A stretch of 64,000 nucleotides of DNA from JAEUHQ01 sp964538915. GTDB taxonomy: Bacteria > Planctomycetota > UBA1135 > UBA2386. How positions within the stretch are numbered: the stretch's first letter is position 1; each line of letters opens with the position of its first letter. The notes under the pieces are model-generated. The model saw only the letters and a program-made list of their open reading frames with translations, was not told the origin of the DNA and made no database searches. The position numbers were made by a program, and so were the translations under genes. The stretch spans positions 127,679-191,678 of the forward strand of contig CAZIFB010000003.1 of the NCBI GenBank assembly GCA_964538915.1, given 5' to 3'. This document shows, piece by piece, positions 26,534 through 35,166 of the stretch.

Positions 26534-26541
26534 CTTATACT
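26534..26541. promoter_or_regulatory. Overlapping divergent -10 boxes TATAAG (-) and TATACT (+)
   Basis: The core TTATACT gives TATAAG on the reverse strand (26534-26539) and TATACT on the forward strand (26536-26541). Each box ends exactly 11 nt before its own ATG (26522 reverse, 26553 forward). Only 30 bp separate the two genes, so polymerase can hardly bind both ways at once. Confidence 0.5.
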
Positions 26542-26552
26542 CGCGCCCCGCC

Positions 26553-27149
26553 ATGGAACGTGACCTCGCCGCGGAGATCGCCGCCGCCCGCCGCGGTGAT
26601 CCGCACGCCTGCGACAGCCTGTTCGCGCGCAACCTGCCGCCGCTCGTCGCCTTCATCCGCGCGCGCGCCGGCAAGGCGATCGCGGCCCGCGAATCCGCCG
26701 TCGACATCGCGCAATCGGTCTTCCGCGAAGTGCTCCAGGACGTCGACAACATCGAGCTGAAGGGCGAAGGCGCTTTCCGCAACTGGCTCTTCATGCAGGC
26801 GACCCGCAAGGTCCTCGATCGCGCGAAGTTCCACGGCCGCGATCGGCGCGCCGCGAGCAAGGAGGTCCCGATGCCCGAAGCCGGCCCGGCCGCGGACGCG
26901 ATCCTCGCGTGCTACGCGTCGATCGCGACGCCGAGCCAGCACGCGGCCGCACGGGAGGAACTCGCGCGCTTCGAAGAAGCCGTGCAGGACCTGCCGGAGC
27001 CCCAGCGGGACGCGGTCACGATGTCGCGGCTCGTCGGCCTCTCGTACGACCAGATCGCGCAGCAGATGGGGACGACCGAGTCCGCGGTGCGCGGCCTCGT
27101 GGCGCGCGGCCTCGCCGCGCTGTCGTCGCGCCTCGACGACGACGACTGA
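26553..27149 (+). CDS. ECF-like sigma-70 family sigma factor
   Basis: A 198-residue sigma factor. Region 2 is in AVDIAQSVFREVLQDVDNIELKG followed by FRNWLFMQATRKVLDRAKFHGRDRR; region 4 is in EAVQDLPEPQRDAVTMSRLVGLSYDQIAQQMGTTESAVRGLVARGLAAL, a clear helix-turn-helix. The layout (long 2-4 linker, LPEPQRD-x-VTMSRL) matches ECF groups expanded in Planctomycetota. No anti-sigma gene is adjacent; the divergent neighbour is the GT4 gene and the convergent one is the HEAT-repeat protein. ATG 26553 has a TATACT box 11 nt upstream. Confidence 0.88.
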   Translation: MERDLAAEIAAARRGDPHACDSLFARNLPPLVAFIRARAGKAIAARESAVDIAQSVFREVLQDVDNIELKGEGAFRNWLFMQATRKVLDRAKFHGRDRRAASKEVPMPEAGPAADAILACYASIATPSQHAAAREELARFEEAVQDLPEPQRDAVTMSRLVGLSYDQIAQQMGTTESAVRGLVARGLAALSSRLDDDD

Positions 27150-27175
27150 GAGCCCGAGACGAATCCGCGCCGCGA

Positions 27176-29029
27176 TCAGCCGGCAGCGAGCAGGCGGCGC
27201 GCGCGGTCGCGCAGTTCGACGTCGGCTTCGTGCTGCGCTACGTGTTCGATCGCGGCCCGCGCTTCCGGCGAGGAGCGGCGGCCCAGTTCGAGCAGTGCTT
27301 CGCGGCGGACCGAGCCATCGGCGTCCGACGTCGCGTTCGCGAGGATCGGCACGGCGTCCGCGTCGGCGACGCGGCGCAGCGCGACGCATGCGGCGGCCCG
27401 GACGGCGACGTTCTGGTCGGCGGCGTAGCGTTGCACGATCGACAGGGTCTGCGGCGGCGCCGCGTTGCCGACGGCCAGGAGCCACGTCGCTGTGTCGCCG
27501 CGCGCGGCGGCGTCGTTCTCCATCGCGAGCAGCTTCTCCACCGGCGAACGACCATCCGCCAGCGCGGACTTCGCCTTCGGCGCGAGCGCGCCGAGCACCA
27601 GCATCGAAGAGCCCTGCAGCTCCGACGTGCCGTCCGCGTCCGCGGCGAGGCTCTGCATCAGGGCCGGTGCAGGATCGTCGAGCTGCACGCACGCGACCGT
27701 GGCCGCTTCGCGAACCGGCATCGCGACGCTCGCGTCGCTGCGCACCGTCGTGAGGGCTGTCTGAGCAGCGGGCGTGCCCGCGGCGCCGAGCGCGCCGAGC
27801 GCCACACGCGCCACCTCGACGCCCAGCTGGCGCGTCGTCAGCTGCTGCGCGAGCGCGTCGGCGTGTGCATCGTCGAGCTTCAGCAGCCACTGCAGCTTCT
27901 GGAACGCATCGTCCACCGCCTTGGCATCCACCGGATCCGCGGCGAGGAGCCGTTCGACGTCCGCGAGCAGCTGTCCCAGGGTCACGCCGTTCAGCGTCTG
28001 CTGCCAGCGCCGGCGCTCGTTGCCCGCGGCGTAGCGACCGATCGTCTCGGCGGCGCCGCTCACAGGCTCCACCGCGCGGCGCCACGCATCGGCGACATCC
28101 GCGGGAACCTCGACCATGCCGCTCTCGACGAGCGTGACGTCGGCGCGCCGGTGCGTGATCGCCTCGAGATCGAGCATCGGCAGGGACATCGTCGTGTGTT
28201 CGTCGATCCGAACCGTGGTGATCCAGCCGCGCTCGAGCGCGAACGTCGCCTCGCCCTGGCCGCGCAGTTCGTGCTTCGGCACTTCGGCGTTGCCCGCCAC
28301 GGCGGTGTAGCGGAGGCGGGTGCGTTCGACGTGGACCTCGTCGGCGTCGGCGGCGCCGCGCACTTCGAACTTCGCGTCGTACTCGCCGGTCGAATCCGCC
28401 GCGCGACTCGTCCACACGGTCGAACCCGCGACGGGAGCCTCGAACGCGAGCAGCGACAGCGTGCCGCGCAGGAAGTTGCGCTGGTCCCCGTCGAGGCCCG
28501 TGGCGAAGGCGACTCCGTGCAGGCTGCCGTTCGTGCCGAGGCGCGCGAACACGGGTGCCTTGCTCGCCGCGACGAAGCTCGCCTGGATCGGGTCGTCCGC
28601 GACCTTGCGGCCGTCGGGAAGGAGGAACGTCGGCTCGTGGACGATCTGGCGCACGAGGATCTCGTCGTCGCGGCGGTCGCAGACGACCGTCTCGACGAGA
28701 CTCTCGGCGTGCAGCGCGCCGCCGGGCTGCGTGCCCCCCTCGGCGCTGTGGATCGTGAAATCGCAGCGGTCGACGACGCGATGCACGAAGCGGCTGCCGG
28801 CCGGCGCGGTCCAGAAGCCGCGCGACGCGGTCGCCGTATCGCGTTCGGCCGAGCCCGCGATCGCATCCGCGACGGAGGCCGGCGTTGCCGGGGTTGCTAC
28901 TGTCGTCGCGAGCGAGGGCGCCGTGTCGGACTCGCCGCGGTACCAGATCACCGCCGCAAAGGTGGCGATCGCCGCGAGCGGCGGGAGCAGCAGGGCGGAG
29001 CGGGACGAGCTTCGGGTCGTGCGGGCCAT
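27176..29029 (-). CDS. Membrane-anchored HEAT-repeat protein with beta-rich N-terminal half
   Basis: A 617-residue protein from ATG 29029 (MARTTRSSSRSALLLPP), with an N-terminal hydrophobic anchor LLPPLAAIATFAAVIW. Residues ~60-300 are beta-rich (RFVHRVVDRCDFTIHS, FALERGWITTVRIDEHTTMSL). Residues ~330-617 are helical HEAT-type repeats (VAVRAAACVALRRVADADAVPIL, GSVRREALLELGRRSSPEARAAIEH). The order of a lipid-binding-like beta domain and then a helical solenoid recalls the N-terminal part of vitellogenin/MTP large lipid transfer proteins, but this is only an analogy by eye. Exposed to the periplasm. Convergent with the sigma factor (26 bp). Confidence 0.75.
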   Translation of the reverse strand: MARTTRSSSRSALLLPPLAAIATFAAVIWYRGESDTAPSLATTVATPATPASVADAIAGSAERDTATASRGFWTAPAGSRFVHRVVDRCDFTIHSAEGGTQPGGALHAESLVETVVCDRRDDEILVRQIVHEPTFLLPDGRKVADDPIQASFVAASKAPVFARLGTNGSLHGVAFATGLDGDQRNFLRGTLSLLAFEAPVAGSTVWTSRAADSTGEYDAKFEVRGAADADEVHVERTRLRYTAVAGNAEVPKHELRGQGEATFALERGWITTVRIDEHTTMSLPMLDLEAITHRRADVTLVESGMVEVPADVADAWRRAVEPVSGAAETIGRYAAGNERRRWQQTLNGVTLGQLLADVERLLAADPVDAKAVDDAFQKLQWLLKLDDAHADALAQQLTTRQLGVEVARVALGALGAAGTPAAQTALTTVRSDASVAMPVREAATVACVQLDDPAPALMQSLAADADGTSELQGSSMLVLGALAPKAKSALADGRSPVEKLLAMENDAAARGDTATWLLAVGNAAPPQTLSIVQRYAADQNVAVRAAACVALRRVADADAVPILANATSDADGSVRREALLELGRRSSPEARAAIEHVAQHEADVELRDRARRLLAAG

Positions 29030-29190
29030 GCCGGGAGAGCGACACCGCCTGCCCGCTGTTCGCGACGGCTCCACATTCCGGGGCAGGCCCCGCGGCGTCG
29101 GTGGCGAAGGCGGCCCCGAAACGCCGGAAGACGCAGCGCCTCATGGCGTTGCGTCTTTCGTTCGTCATCTCGTTTCGGCCGCTGTGCCGC

Positions 29191-30060
29191 TCAGATCAGC
29201 GTCAGCGTGATCTGGCCGGCGGTCCAGCTGCACAGGTTCGTCGTCCAGGTCCAGAGCGCGGTGGCCCAGGCGTAGAGCTGCAGCGTGATCGCCTTCAGCG
29301 TGTAGGAGGCGCCGCCGGACAGGCCCCACAGGCCGCTCGACGACAGGTTGATGCCGAGCGTCTGCTCCAGGATCTTGCCCTGCAGGCCGACGCCAACGTT
29401 GAAGCCGGGGATGCCGAAGCTGACCGACGCGTTGGCGAAGGCCCAGGCGCTGCCGCTGGCGTTCAGGCCGACCGTCGAAGTCGCGGCGGGCAGGAGCCAG
29501 TTCGCGGAGCGGCTGAAGGAACAGCCGGCGTTGCCCGAGATCGTCACGCTGATCGGGCCGCAGGGCACCGACGCGCTGACGCCGCTCGGACCGAGCAGGT
29601 TGAAGGTCGACGTCGACGCCGCGAAGGTGCTGTTGTTCTGGAACGACTGGTTCACGACCGAGTAGCCCAGGACGTCGACGCGGAAGGAACCGCTGCGGTT
29701 CTGCACGCCGTTGTTCATCACGTTCGAAGCGAGGCCGACGATCTCGGCGACCTCGACAGAGTGGTTCAGCACGTTGGCCGCGCCGCGGAACTCGGCCGTC
29801 GCGTAGCCGAGCTCGTAGGTGCCCGACTTCTGGCGCACCATGCCGACGTACGTGTGAACCGAACCGCCGAGCCAGCTGTTGCCGATCGACTTGTCGTAGC
29901 CGCCGTTCTTGTACTCGACGGACGGCAGCGTCGGCGGCAGCGGCTGGAGGATCACCGCGGTGGGGAACTGGATCACGTAGGTGCCGAAGGTGCCTTGGGC
30001 CTCGGCGGCGACGGTCAGGGTCAGGAGGGCGAGCGGGAAGAACTTGTTCGTGAGGGACAT
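29191..30060 (-). CDS. Secreted protein of unknown function
   Basis: A 289-residue exported protein from ATG 30060, preceded by a weak purine-rich stretch (aagaagagag). The signal peptide is MSLTNKFFPLALLTLTVAAEA. The mature protein is rich in Ser, Asn, Gly and aromatic residues, with strands such as GSFRVDVLGYSVVNQSF, VSASVPCGPISVTISGNAGC and SFGIPGFNVGVGLQGKI; the C-terminus is Trp-rich (LYAWATALWTWTTNLCSWTAG) and ends QITLTLI. It may be a beta-barrel or beta-sandwich surface protein; no family recognised. Divergent from the kinase gene across 206 bp. Confidence 0.75.
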   Translation of the reverse strand: MSLTNKFFPLALLTLTVAAEAQGTFGTYVIQFPTAVILQPLPPTLPSVEYKNGGYDKSIGNSWLGGSVHTYVGMVRQKSGTYELGYATAEFRGAANVLNHSVEVAEIVGLASNVMNNGVQNRSGSFRVDVLGYSVVNQSFQNNSTFAASTSTFNLLGPSGVSASVPCGPISVTISGNAGCSFSRSANWLLPAATSTVGLNASGSAWAFANASVSFGIPGFNVGVGLQGKILEQTLGINLSSSGLWGLSGGASYTLKAITLQLYAWATALWTWTTNLCSWTAGQITLTLI

Positions 30061-30266
30061 GGTCGACTCTCTTCTTGGTTTCGTGGTTGGTGACAGTGAG
30101 GTTGTTCGTTCGTTTGCCGGCGCGTTCGCGTCGGTGCCGGTCGAGCGACGCACCGCCGCGCCTGTTCGCGAAGGGCGCGAAAAACCTGCGACCCGCGATT
30201 TCGCCGGAATCCGCGAACGGCAGTAGGCTCCGCGTCGCTCGCCCGCGTCCGCGCGCGCCCGCTCGA

Positions 30267-33200
30267 ATGACGCCTTCCACGCCCAACCCGTCCTCGTCAC
30301 CCTCGCCCGAGGACAAGGCGAAGGTCGAAGCACTGGTTGCCCAGTGCATCGAAGCGATGGAGCGCGGCGAACGGGATCCAGCGACGCGAGTCTGCAGCGA
30401 TCGCCCGGACCTGCTGACGCGCGTGCAGCGCCGGCTGGCCCATCTCGCGAAGCACGGGCTCATCCCCGGCGCGGAGCCGATGCCGACGGCGATCGGCCCC
30501 TACCGCATCGTCCGCGAACTCGGCAGCGGCGGCATGGGCACGGTGTACCTCGCCGAGCAGTCGGCACCGGTGCGTCGCGAGGTGGCGCTCAAAGTGGTCA
30601 AGCTCGGCATGGACACGCGCGAAGTCGTCGCACGCTTCGAGGCCGAACGCCAGGCGCTCGCGGGCATGAACCACCCGCACATCGCGAAGGTCTTCGACGC
30701 CGGCATCACGGCGGAGGGGCGGCCGTTCTTCGTGATGGAGTTCGCTGCGGGTGAGCCGTTGACGACCTTCGCGGACCGTCGCGCACTCACGACCGAGCGT
30801 CGCGTGCAGCTGCTCGCGACGGTGTGCCGCGCGGTGCAGCACGCACACGACCGCGGTTTCATCCATCGCGACCTGAAGCCGTCCAACGTGCTCGTCGCGG
30901 AGCACGACGGCGAACTCGCCCCGAAGATCATCGACTTCGGCATCGCGAAGGCGACCGCTGCCGCGGCTCCGACGACGGACATGGCGACACGCGTCGACCA
31001 GGTCCTCGGCACGCCGGAGTACATGAGCCCGGAGCAGGCGATGTCCGGCGGCCTCGACGTCGACACCCGCAGCGACGTCTGGTCGCTCGGCACGATGCTC
31101 TACGAACTGCTCTGCAGCGAGCTGCCGTTCGACGGCAAGCGGCTGCGCCGCGCATCGCGACACGAAATGGAGCAGATCCTGCGCGACGAGCTGCCGACGC
31201 TGCCGAGCCGGCGCTTGTCGCTCGCGGTCGACACGGTGTTCGTCGCGCGGCGCACGGATCGGTCGTCGCTGCTGCGACGCGTGGCCGGCGAACTCGACTG
31301 GATCACCCTGAAGGCGCTGCAGAAGGAACGCGACGCGCGCTACCCGTCGGCGCTCGCCCTCGCCGAGGACCTCGAACGCTGGCTGCGCCACGAACCGGTG
31401 GTTGCCGCTCCGCCGGGCCGCACGTATCGCATCCGCAAGTTCGTGCAGCGGCATCGCGCCGCGGTGTTCGCGGGTGTCGCCGTACTTGTCTCGCTCGTCG
31501 CCGCTCTCGCGACGAGCCTGCGCGCGACCGCCGAGGCGCGGCGCGCCGAACAGAACGCCGCGGTCGCCCTCGCCGAGACTCGGACGTTCTTCGGCCTCGC
31601 ACGCGACGCACTCGGCGACGTCGTCGACGTGGCCGACCAGCGGCTCGCCGAGGTGCCGCAGGCCGACGCGATTCGTCGTGAACTGCTCGCGGATGCGCTG
31701 CGGTCCTACGAGACCCTGCGCGCGCAGAAGCCCGACGACCCGGAGCTTCGCCTCGATCTGCTCGCGGCCAACCACCGCGCGGGCGTGCTCCAGCTCCGGC
31801 TCGGGGAACTCGAATCCGGGATCACGACGCTGACGCAATGCGCGCACGACGTCGCTGCGCTGCCGGTGCCGATCGCCGACGAAGGACGCGCAGTGCGGTT
31901 GCGCATCGACGTGCACGGAGCACTGGCCTCCGCGCTCGCGACGAACGGGCGCAGCGACGGCGCTCGGGAGCAGCTGCAGGTGGCGCTCGACGTCCTCGAC
32001 GCAGCGCGCGAGCGTCCAGGCCACATGGTCCCCGACGCCGACGCCCGCGAAGCGAAGCTGCTCACGGCGCTCGGTGCGGAGACGGTCGACGTGCCGGCGG
32101 CGATCGCCGTCTTCGAACGCGCGCTCGCCGCGTGGGAACGTGCCGCCGCCCCCGACGAGCTCCACGACCGTGACCGCGCGCGTTGTGAAGCGTTGCTGGC
32201 ATCGGCGCTCACGAAGCAGAACCGGCTCGACGACGCCGCGCGACTCTTCGCCGCGGCCTCGAAGCGCTTCGGCGACGGACCTGCCACGGCCGCACAGCGA
32301 GAGGCCGAAGCGAGAGTGCAGATGGAGTTCGCCCGCGTTCTGCGCCGGCTCGATCGCTTCGACGAGGCGCGGGCCGCGGGGCAGCGCGCGGTGACGTTGC
32401 GCGAGGGCCTCGTCGAAGAGCACCCCGACCTGCCGGGTCACGCGCAGGAGCTGGCGATCGGCCTGCAGTTCCTGATCCAGCTCGAGAACGACGCCGGCCG
32501 GCCCGCCGACGCACTTCCCGCCGTCGACCGCGCCGTCGCCGTTCGCGAACGCCTCGTGGCGCGGCGTCCCGACGACGCACGCCTCGTGGTCGGCCTCGTT
32601 CGCACCCTGCTCGCGAAGGGCGAAGTACTGCTGGAGCTGTGGCAGCATCACGGGGCAGGCGCCGACCCGGTGGTCGCGACGTACGAACGTGCCGCGGCCC
32701 TGATCGATCCGGTGGTCGCGGCCGCCAACGCAGCGGGCTCCGCCGTCACGCTGACCTACGGTGCGGTGCACGAAGCTCTCGCGACGTTGCACGAGACGCG
32801 CGACGAAGTGGCCGCCGCTCGCGCCGAGCACGCGCGCGTTCGCGGCGTGTTCCTGGCGCAAGTGCAGCGCACACCCGACGACCCGGAGGTCCACGGCCAG
32901 CTGGCGAACGTGTGCAGCCAGATCCTCTGGTCGCACTACCGCGCACAGGAGTGGGACGGCGCGATCGCCGCCGGCAACGAAGGCCTCGAACACGTGCGCC
33001 GCGCGCTGCAGCTCGACGCCCGCGATCGCCAGACGCACGCGATCGTGCCGCAGCTCGTGGCCCGCCTGGCCGGTGCGCACTCCGGGCGCGGCGACGCCGA
33101 CGCCGCGATCGCGACGACGCAGCTCCTGCTCGAGACGAAGGAGTTCGACGACAACACGCGCGAATGGGGCGCCCTGCTGCTCGGACAGGCCGCGCTCGAG

Positions 33201-33782
33201 GATCCTCGCGAACGCGACGATCTGCTCGAACGAGCCGAGAAGGAGCTTCGCACGGTGATCGAACGCCGCGGCACCCCGGCGGCAGCCGATGCGCGGCTCG
33301 ACGCGCGCGAGGGTTATTCGCACCGGGCGTCGCGTCAGCGCGACCTCGATCTGCGGCTCGTGCTCGCGGACCTCCGGGCGCGGCTCGGCGACCTCGCGGG
33401 CCAGGCGCAAGCGCTCGGCGAGGCGATGGGACTCGCGAAGGACATGCCGTCGATTCCGGACGAACGCCTGCGCAACCTGTTCACGCAGGCGGCGGAGCTG
33501 GCCCTCGAGCAGGGCGACCCGCGCGCCGCCGAGCAGCACGTCGAGGCGCTGGTCGCGCGCGTCGGCCCGGACGGCGGCGCGAACGCACTCGCGGCAGCGC
33601 TGCTCACGAAGTGCCTCGCCGCGACGACCGCGGCAGAGCACGTCGATCGCATCGGCGCCCGCGCCGTGCAGTGCCTCGCCGCGGGCCTCGCGAAGGGCGA
33701 GCTGTCGAAGGCGCAGGCGGCGAGCGGCACGTTCGGGCCGCTGCGCGGCCGCGCCGACTACGACGCGCTGATCGCGCCGTAG
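30267..33782 (+). CDS. Membrane Ser/Thr protein kinase with TPR-like C-terminal region
   Basis: A 1171-residue Hanks-type kinase. Key residues: GSGGMGTVYLAEQ (87-99), Lys109 in VALKV, HRDLKPSN with Asp202, DFGIAK (223-228), and GTPEYMSPEQA. A transmembrane helix is at ~398-418 (AAVFAGVAVLVSLVAALATSL), after the juxtamembrane RTYRIRKFVQRHR. The remaining ~750 residues are TPR-like helical repeats, expected to be periplasmic. This cytosolic-kinase/TM/TPR layout is very common in Planctomycetota. An ~80-residue N-terminal segment (LVAQCIEAMERGERDPA) recalls the region often found next to such kinases. ATG 30267 is the first start with plausible coding sense; a TAGGCT box (30225-30230) lies upstream. 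Confidence 0.9.
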   Translation: MTPSTPNPSSSPSPEDKAKVEALVAQCIEAMERGERDPATRVCSDRPDLLTRVQRRLAHLAKHGLIPGAEPMPTAIGPYRIVRELGSGGMGTVYLAEQSAPVRREVALKVVKLGMDTREVVARFEAERQALAGMNHPHIAKVFDAGITAEGRPFFVMEFAAGEPLTTFADRRALTTERRVQLLATVCRAVQHAHDRGFIHRDLKPSNVLVAEHDGELAPKIIDFGIAKATAAAAPTTDMATRVDQVLGTPEYMSPEQAMSGGLDVDTRSDVWSLGTMLYELLCSELPFDGKRLRRASRHEMEQILRDELPTLPSRRLSLAVDTVFVARRTDRSSLLRRVAGELDWITLKALQKERDARYPSALALAEDLERWLRHEPVVAAPPGRTYRIRKFVQRHRAAVFAGVAVLVSLVAALATSLRATAEARRAEQNAAVALAETRTFFGLARDALGDVVDVADQRLAEVPQADAIRRELLADALRSYETLRAQKPDDPELRLDLLAANHRAGVLQLRLGELESGITTLTQCAHDVAALPVPIADEGRAVRLRIDVHGALASALATNGRSDGAREQLQVALDVLDAARERPGHMVPDADAREAKLLTALGAETVDVPAAIAVFERALAAWERAAAPDELHDRDRARCEALLASALTKQNRLDDAARLFAAASKRFGDGPATAAQREAEARVQMEFARVLRRLDRFDEARAAGQRAVTLREGLVEEHPDLPGHAQELAIGLQFLIQLENDAGRPADALPAVDRAVAVRERLVARRPDDARLVVGLVRTLLAKGEVLLELWQHHGAGADPVVATYERAAALIDPVVAAANAAGSAVTLTYGAVHEALATLHETRDEVAAARAEHARVRGVFLAQVQRTPDDPEVHGQLANVCSQILWSHYRAQEWDGAIAAGNEGLEHVRRALQLDARDRQTHAIVPQLVARLAGAHSGRGDADAAIATTQLLLETKEFDDNTREWGALLLGQAALEDPRERDDLLERAEKELRTVIERRGTPAAADARLDAREGYSHRASRQRDLDLRLVLADLRARLGDLAGQAQALGEAMGLAKDMPSIPDERLRNLFTQAAELALEQGDPRAAEQHVEALVARVGPDGGANALAAALLTKCLAATTAAEHVDRIGARAVQCLAAGLAKGELSKAQAASGTFGPLRGRADYDALIAP

Positions 33783-33783
33783 C

Positions 33784-34866
33784 TCACTGGTACTCGAACC
33801 GCATCACGTGCGCGAGGTGCACGGACACTTCGCCGGACACGTCCGCCGCATCCCCTTCGACGAGCGCCATGCCGAGCGTCGGCACCGACGACGGCGTCGT
33901 CCACTCGATCGCGTTGCTCGTCTCCCACGTGTTGAGGTCGATCCACTGCGTCGTGCACGTGAAGCCGAGGAACGACGGGTCGTAGCCGAACGGCAGGCGG
34001 ATCTCGGCGCGACCGCCGCGCGCGCCGAGGCCGAGCGCGGACTCCGGCTCGAAGAACGCGAGCTGCAGCACGAGGAACGACGCCATGTGCAGTTCGCAGA
34101 TCGGCGAGACCGGGAAGCCGAGCGCGTTCATCGGGACTCCGATCGGGCTGCCGATGCCGAACAACGCGAGGCCGAGGTCCCAAGGCGCGCCGTAGGCGAA
34201 GAAGAGAGCGTGCCCGCCGGGCACCACGGTGCGCTCGGCGACGAAACTCCATTCGTGCTGCGGACCGCCGTAGGCGCCGCAGCCGCCGCCGAGGTCCGTG
34301 GACGTGGCTGCGAGGTTCTCGAACTCCGCGTCCGCCATCCACCAGTTCGCGTTCTGTCCATTCACGGGGTGCCCGACGACGTCGATGCAGAGCGTGCCGC
34401 CGGTGTAGAGGAACGGCGTCTGGAAGGCGATTCGGACCGTGTTGTTCGCGGACCACGCAATCGCGGGTCCGGCGACCCCGGGCGACGTCGGCAGCGTCAC
34501 TTGCCCCGAGAACACCTGCACCGGGCTCGGCCCGACGTTCGCCGCGAACTGCGACGAGCAGGCGAGGGGCAAGTTCGGCGAGATGCTGAGCGACACGGTG
34601 AGATCGGCAGTGCCGCCGAGAAACGTCTCGGCGGTGGCCGAGCGCCGCAGCTCGATCGCCTGCAGCGTCTTGCCGATCATCGGCGTCAGGTGGTTCTGCA
34701 GGATCAACGTCTGCTGACGCACGTCGCGGCTCGCCCCGGCGATCCACTGGTAGCTCACCGCATCGTTCGTCTCGTAGGCGAGCGGCACGACGAGGTGCGT
34801 TGGCGCCTGCGCGCCGAGCGCGGCGCCGAGCAACGCGAAGATGGCAACACAACGAATGGGGAGCAT
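33784..34866 (-). CDS. Secreted protein with planctomycete-type beta domains
   Basis: A 360-residue exported protein (MLPIRCVAIFALLGAALGAQ). The N-terminal half has ASRDVRQQTLILQNHL and LQAIELRRSA..FLGGTADLTVSLSISP, a pattern recurring in secreted planctomycete proteins that I cannot tie to a characterised function. The C-terminal half (CELHMASFLVLQLAFFEPES ... SFLGFTCTTQWIDLN) resembles the C-terminal domain seen in the proteins at 1038 and 18122. Probably extracellular. It ends 1 bp from the convergent kinase gene. No ribosome site or close -10 box was found before ATG 34866. Confidence 0.78.
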   Translation of the reverse strand: MLPIRCVAIFALLGAALGAQAPTHLVVPLAYETNDAVSYQWIAGASRDVRQQTLILQNHLTPMIGKTLQAIELRRSATAETFLGGTADLTVSLSISPNLPLACSSQFAANVGPSPVQVFSGQVTLPTSPGVAGPAIAWSANNTVRIAFQTPFLYTGGTLCIDVVGHPVNGQNANWWMADAEFENLAATSTDLGGGCGAYGGPQHEWSFVAERTVVPGGHALFFAYGAPWDLGLALFGIGSPIGVPMNALGFPVSPICELHMASFLVLQLAFFEPESALGLGARGGRAEIRLPFGYDPSFLGFTCTTQWIDLNTWETSNAIEWTTPSSVPTLGMALVEGDAADVSGEVSVHLAHVMRFEYQ

Positions 34867-34911
34867 GGTCGAGTGTTGGTGCAGGTCAGGAGAGGAGACG
34901 GAGACGAGCCA

Positions 34912-35166
34912 TCACGGCGGTGGCGCGATCACTTCGACGAGGATGGTGCGTCGGCGGGATCCCTTGCCGACGGTGATGAGAAGGAGAGTGCCACCGGGCA
35001 CGTCCGGAATCGGGACCGTGGCGGTCTTGTTCGGCTCGACGCGAGTACTCGTCGTGTCGTTGTTGCCCGCGGTGCTGATCTCGACAGTCGAGTCGTTCGG
35101 GCCAACCTCGACGGATACCGATCCGCCCTGTTGCACCGCTCGAACGCCTTCGCCGTCCTGGATCAT
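34912..35166 (-). CDS. Small beta-rich protein coupled to the Tat-signal gene
   Basis: An 84-residue acidic/Thr-rich protein with no signal peptide or TM segment (MIQDGEGVRAVQQGGSVSVE; VPGGTLLLITVGKGSRRRTI). Its ATG overlaps the stop of the upstream gene as ATGA, indicating translational coupling. Alternating hydrophobic residues suggest a single beta-sandwich. No family recognised; its meaning probably lies with the partner at 35163. The 74-residue protein at 44528 is similar in size and style (GGTLLVTADNGQGGTVTIEV), though homology is not established. Confidence 0.65.
   Translation of the reverse strand: MIQDGEGVRAVQQGGSVSVEVGPNDSTVEISTAGNNDTTSTRVEPNKTATVPIPDVPGGTLLLITVGKGSRRRTILVEVIAPPP

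Noticed and set aside
23958..26552. Forward extension of the sigma-factor frame at 26553 through icd and the glycosyltransferase
   Set aside because: The upstream part is antisense to two well-supported genes; the promoter box and homology place the start at 26553.
30297..33641. Reverse-strand open frame of about 1110 codons across the kinase gene
   Set aside because: It is antisense to a kinase with all catalytic motifs and is Arg/Val-rich noise with no signal peptide or domain.
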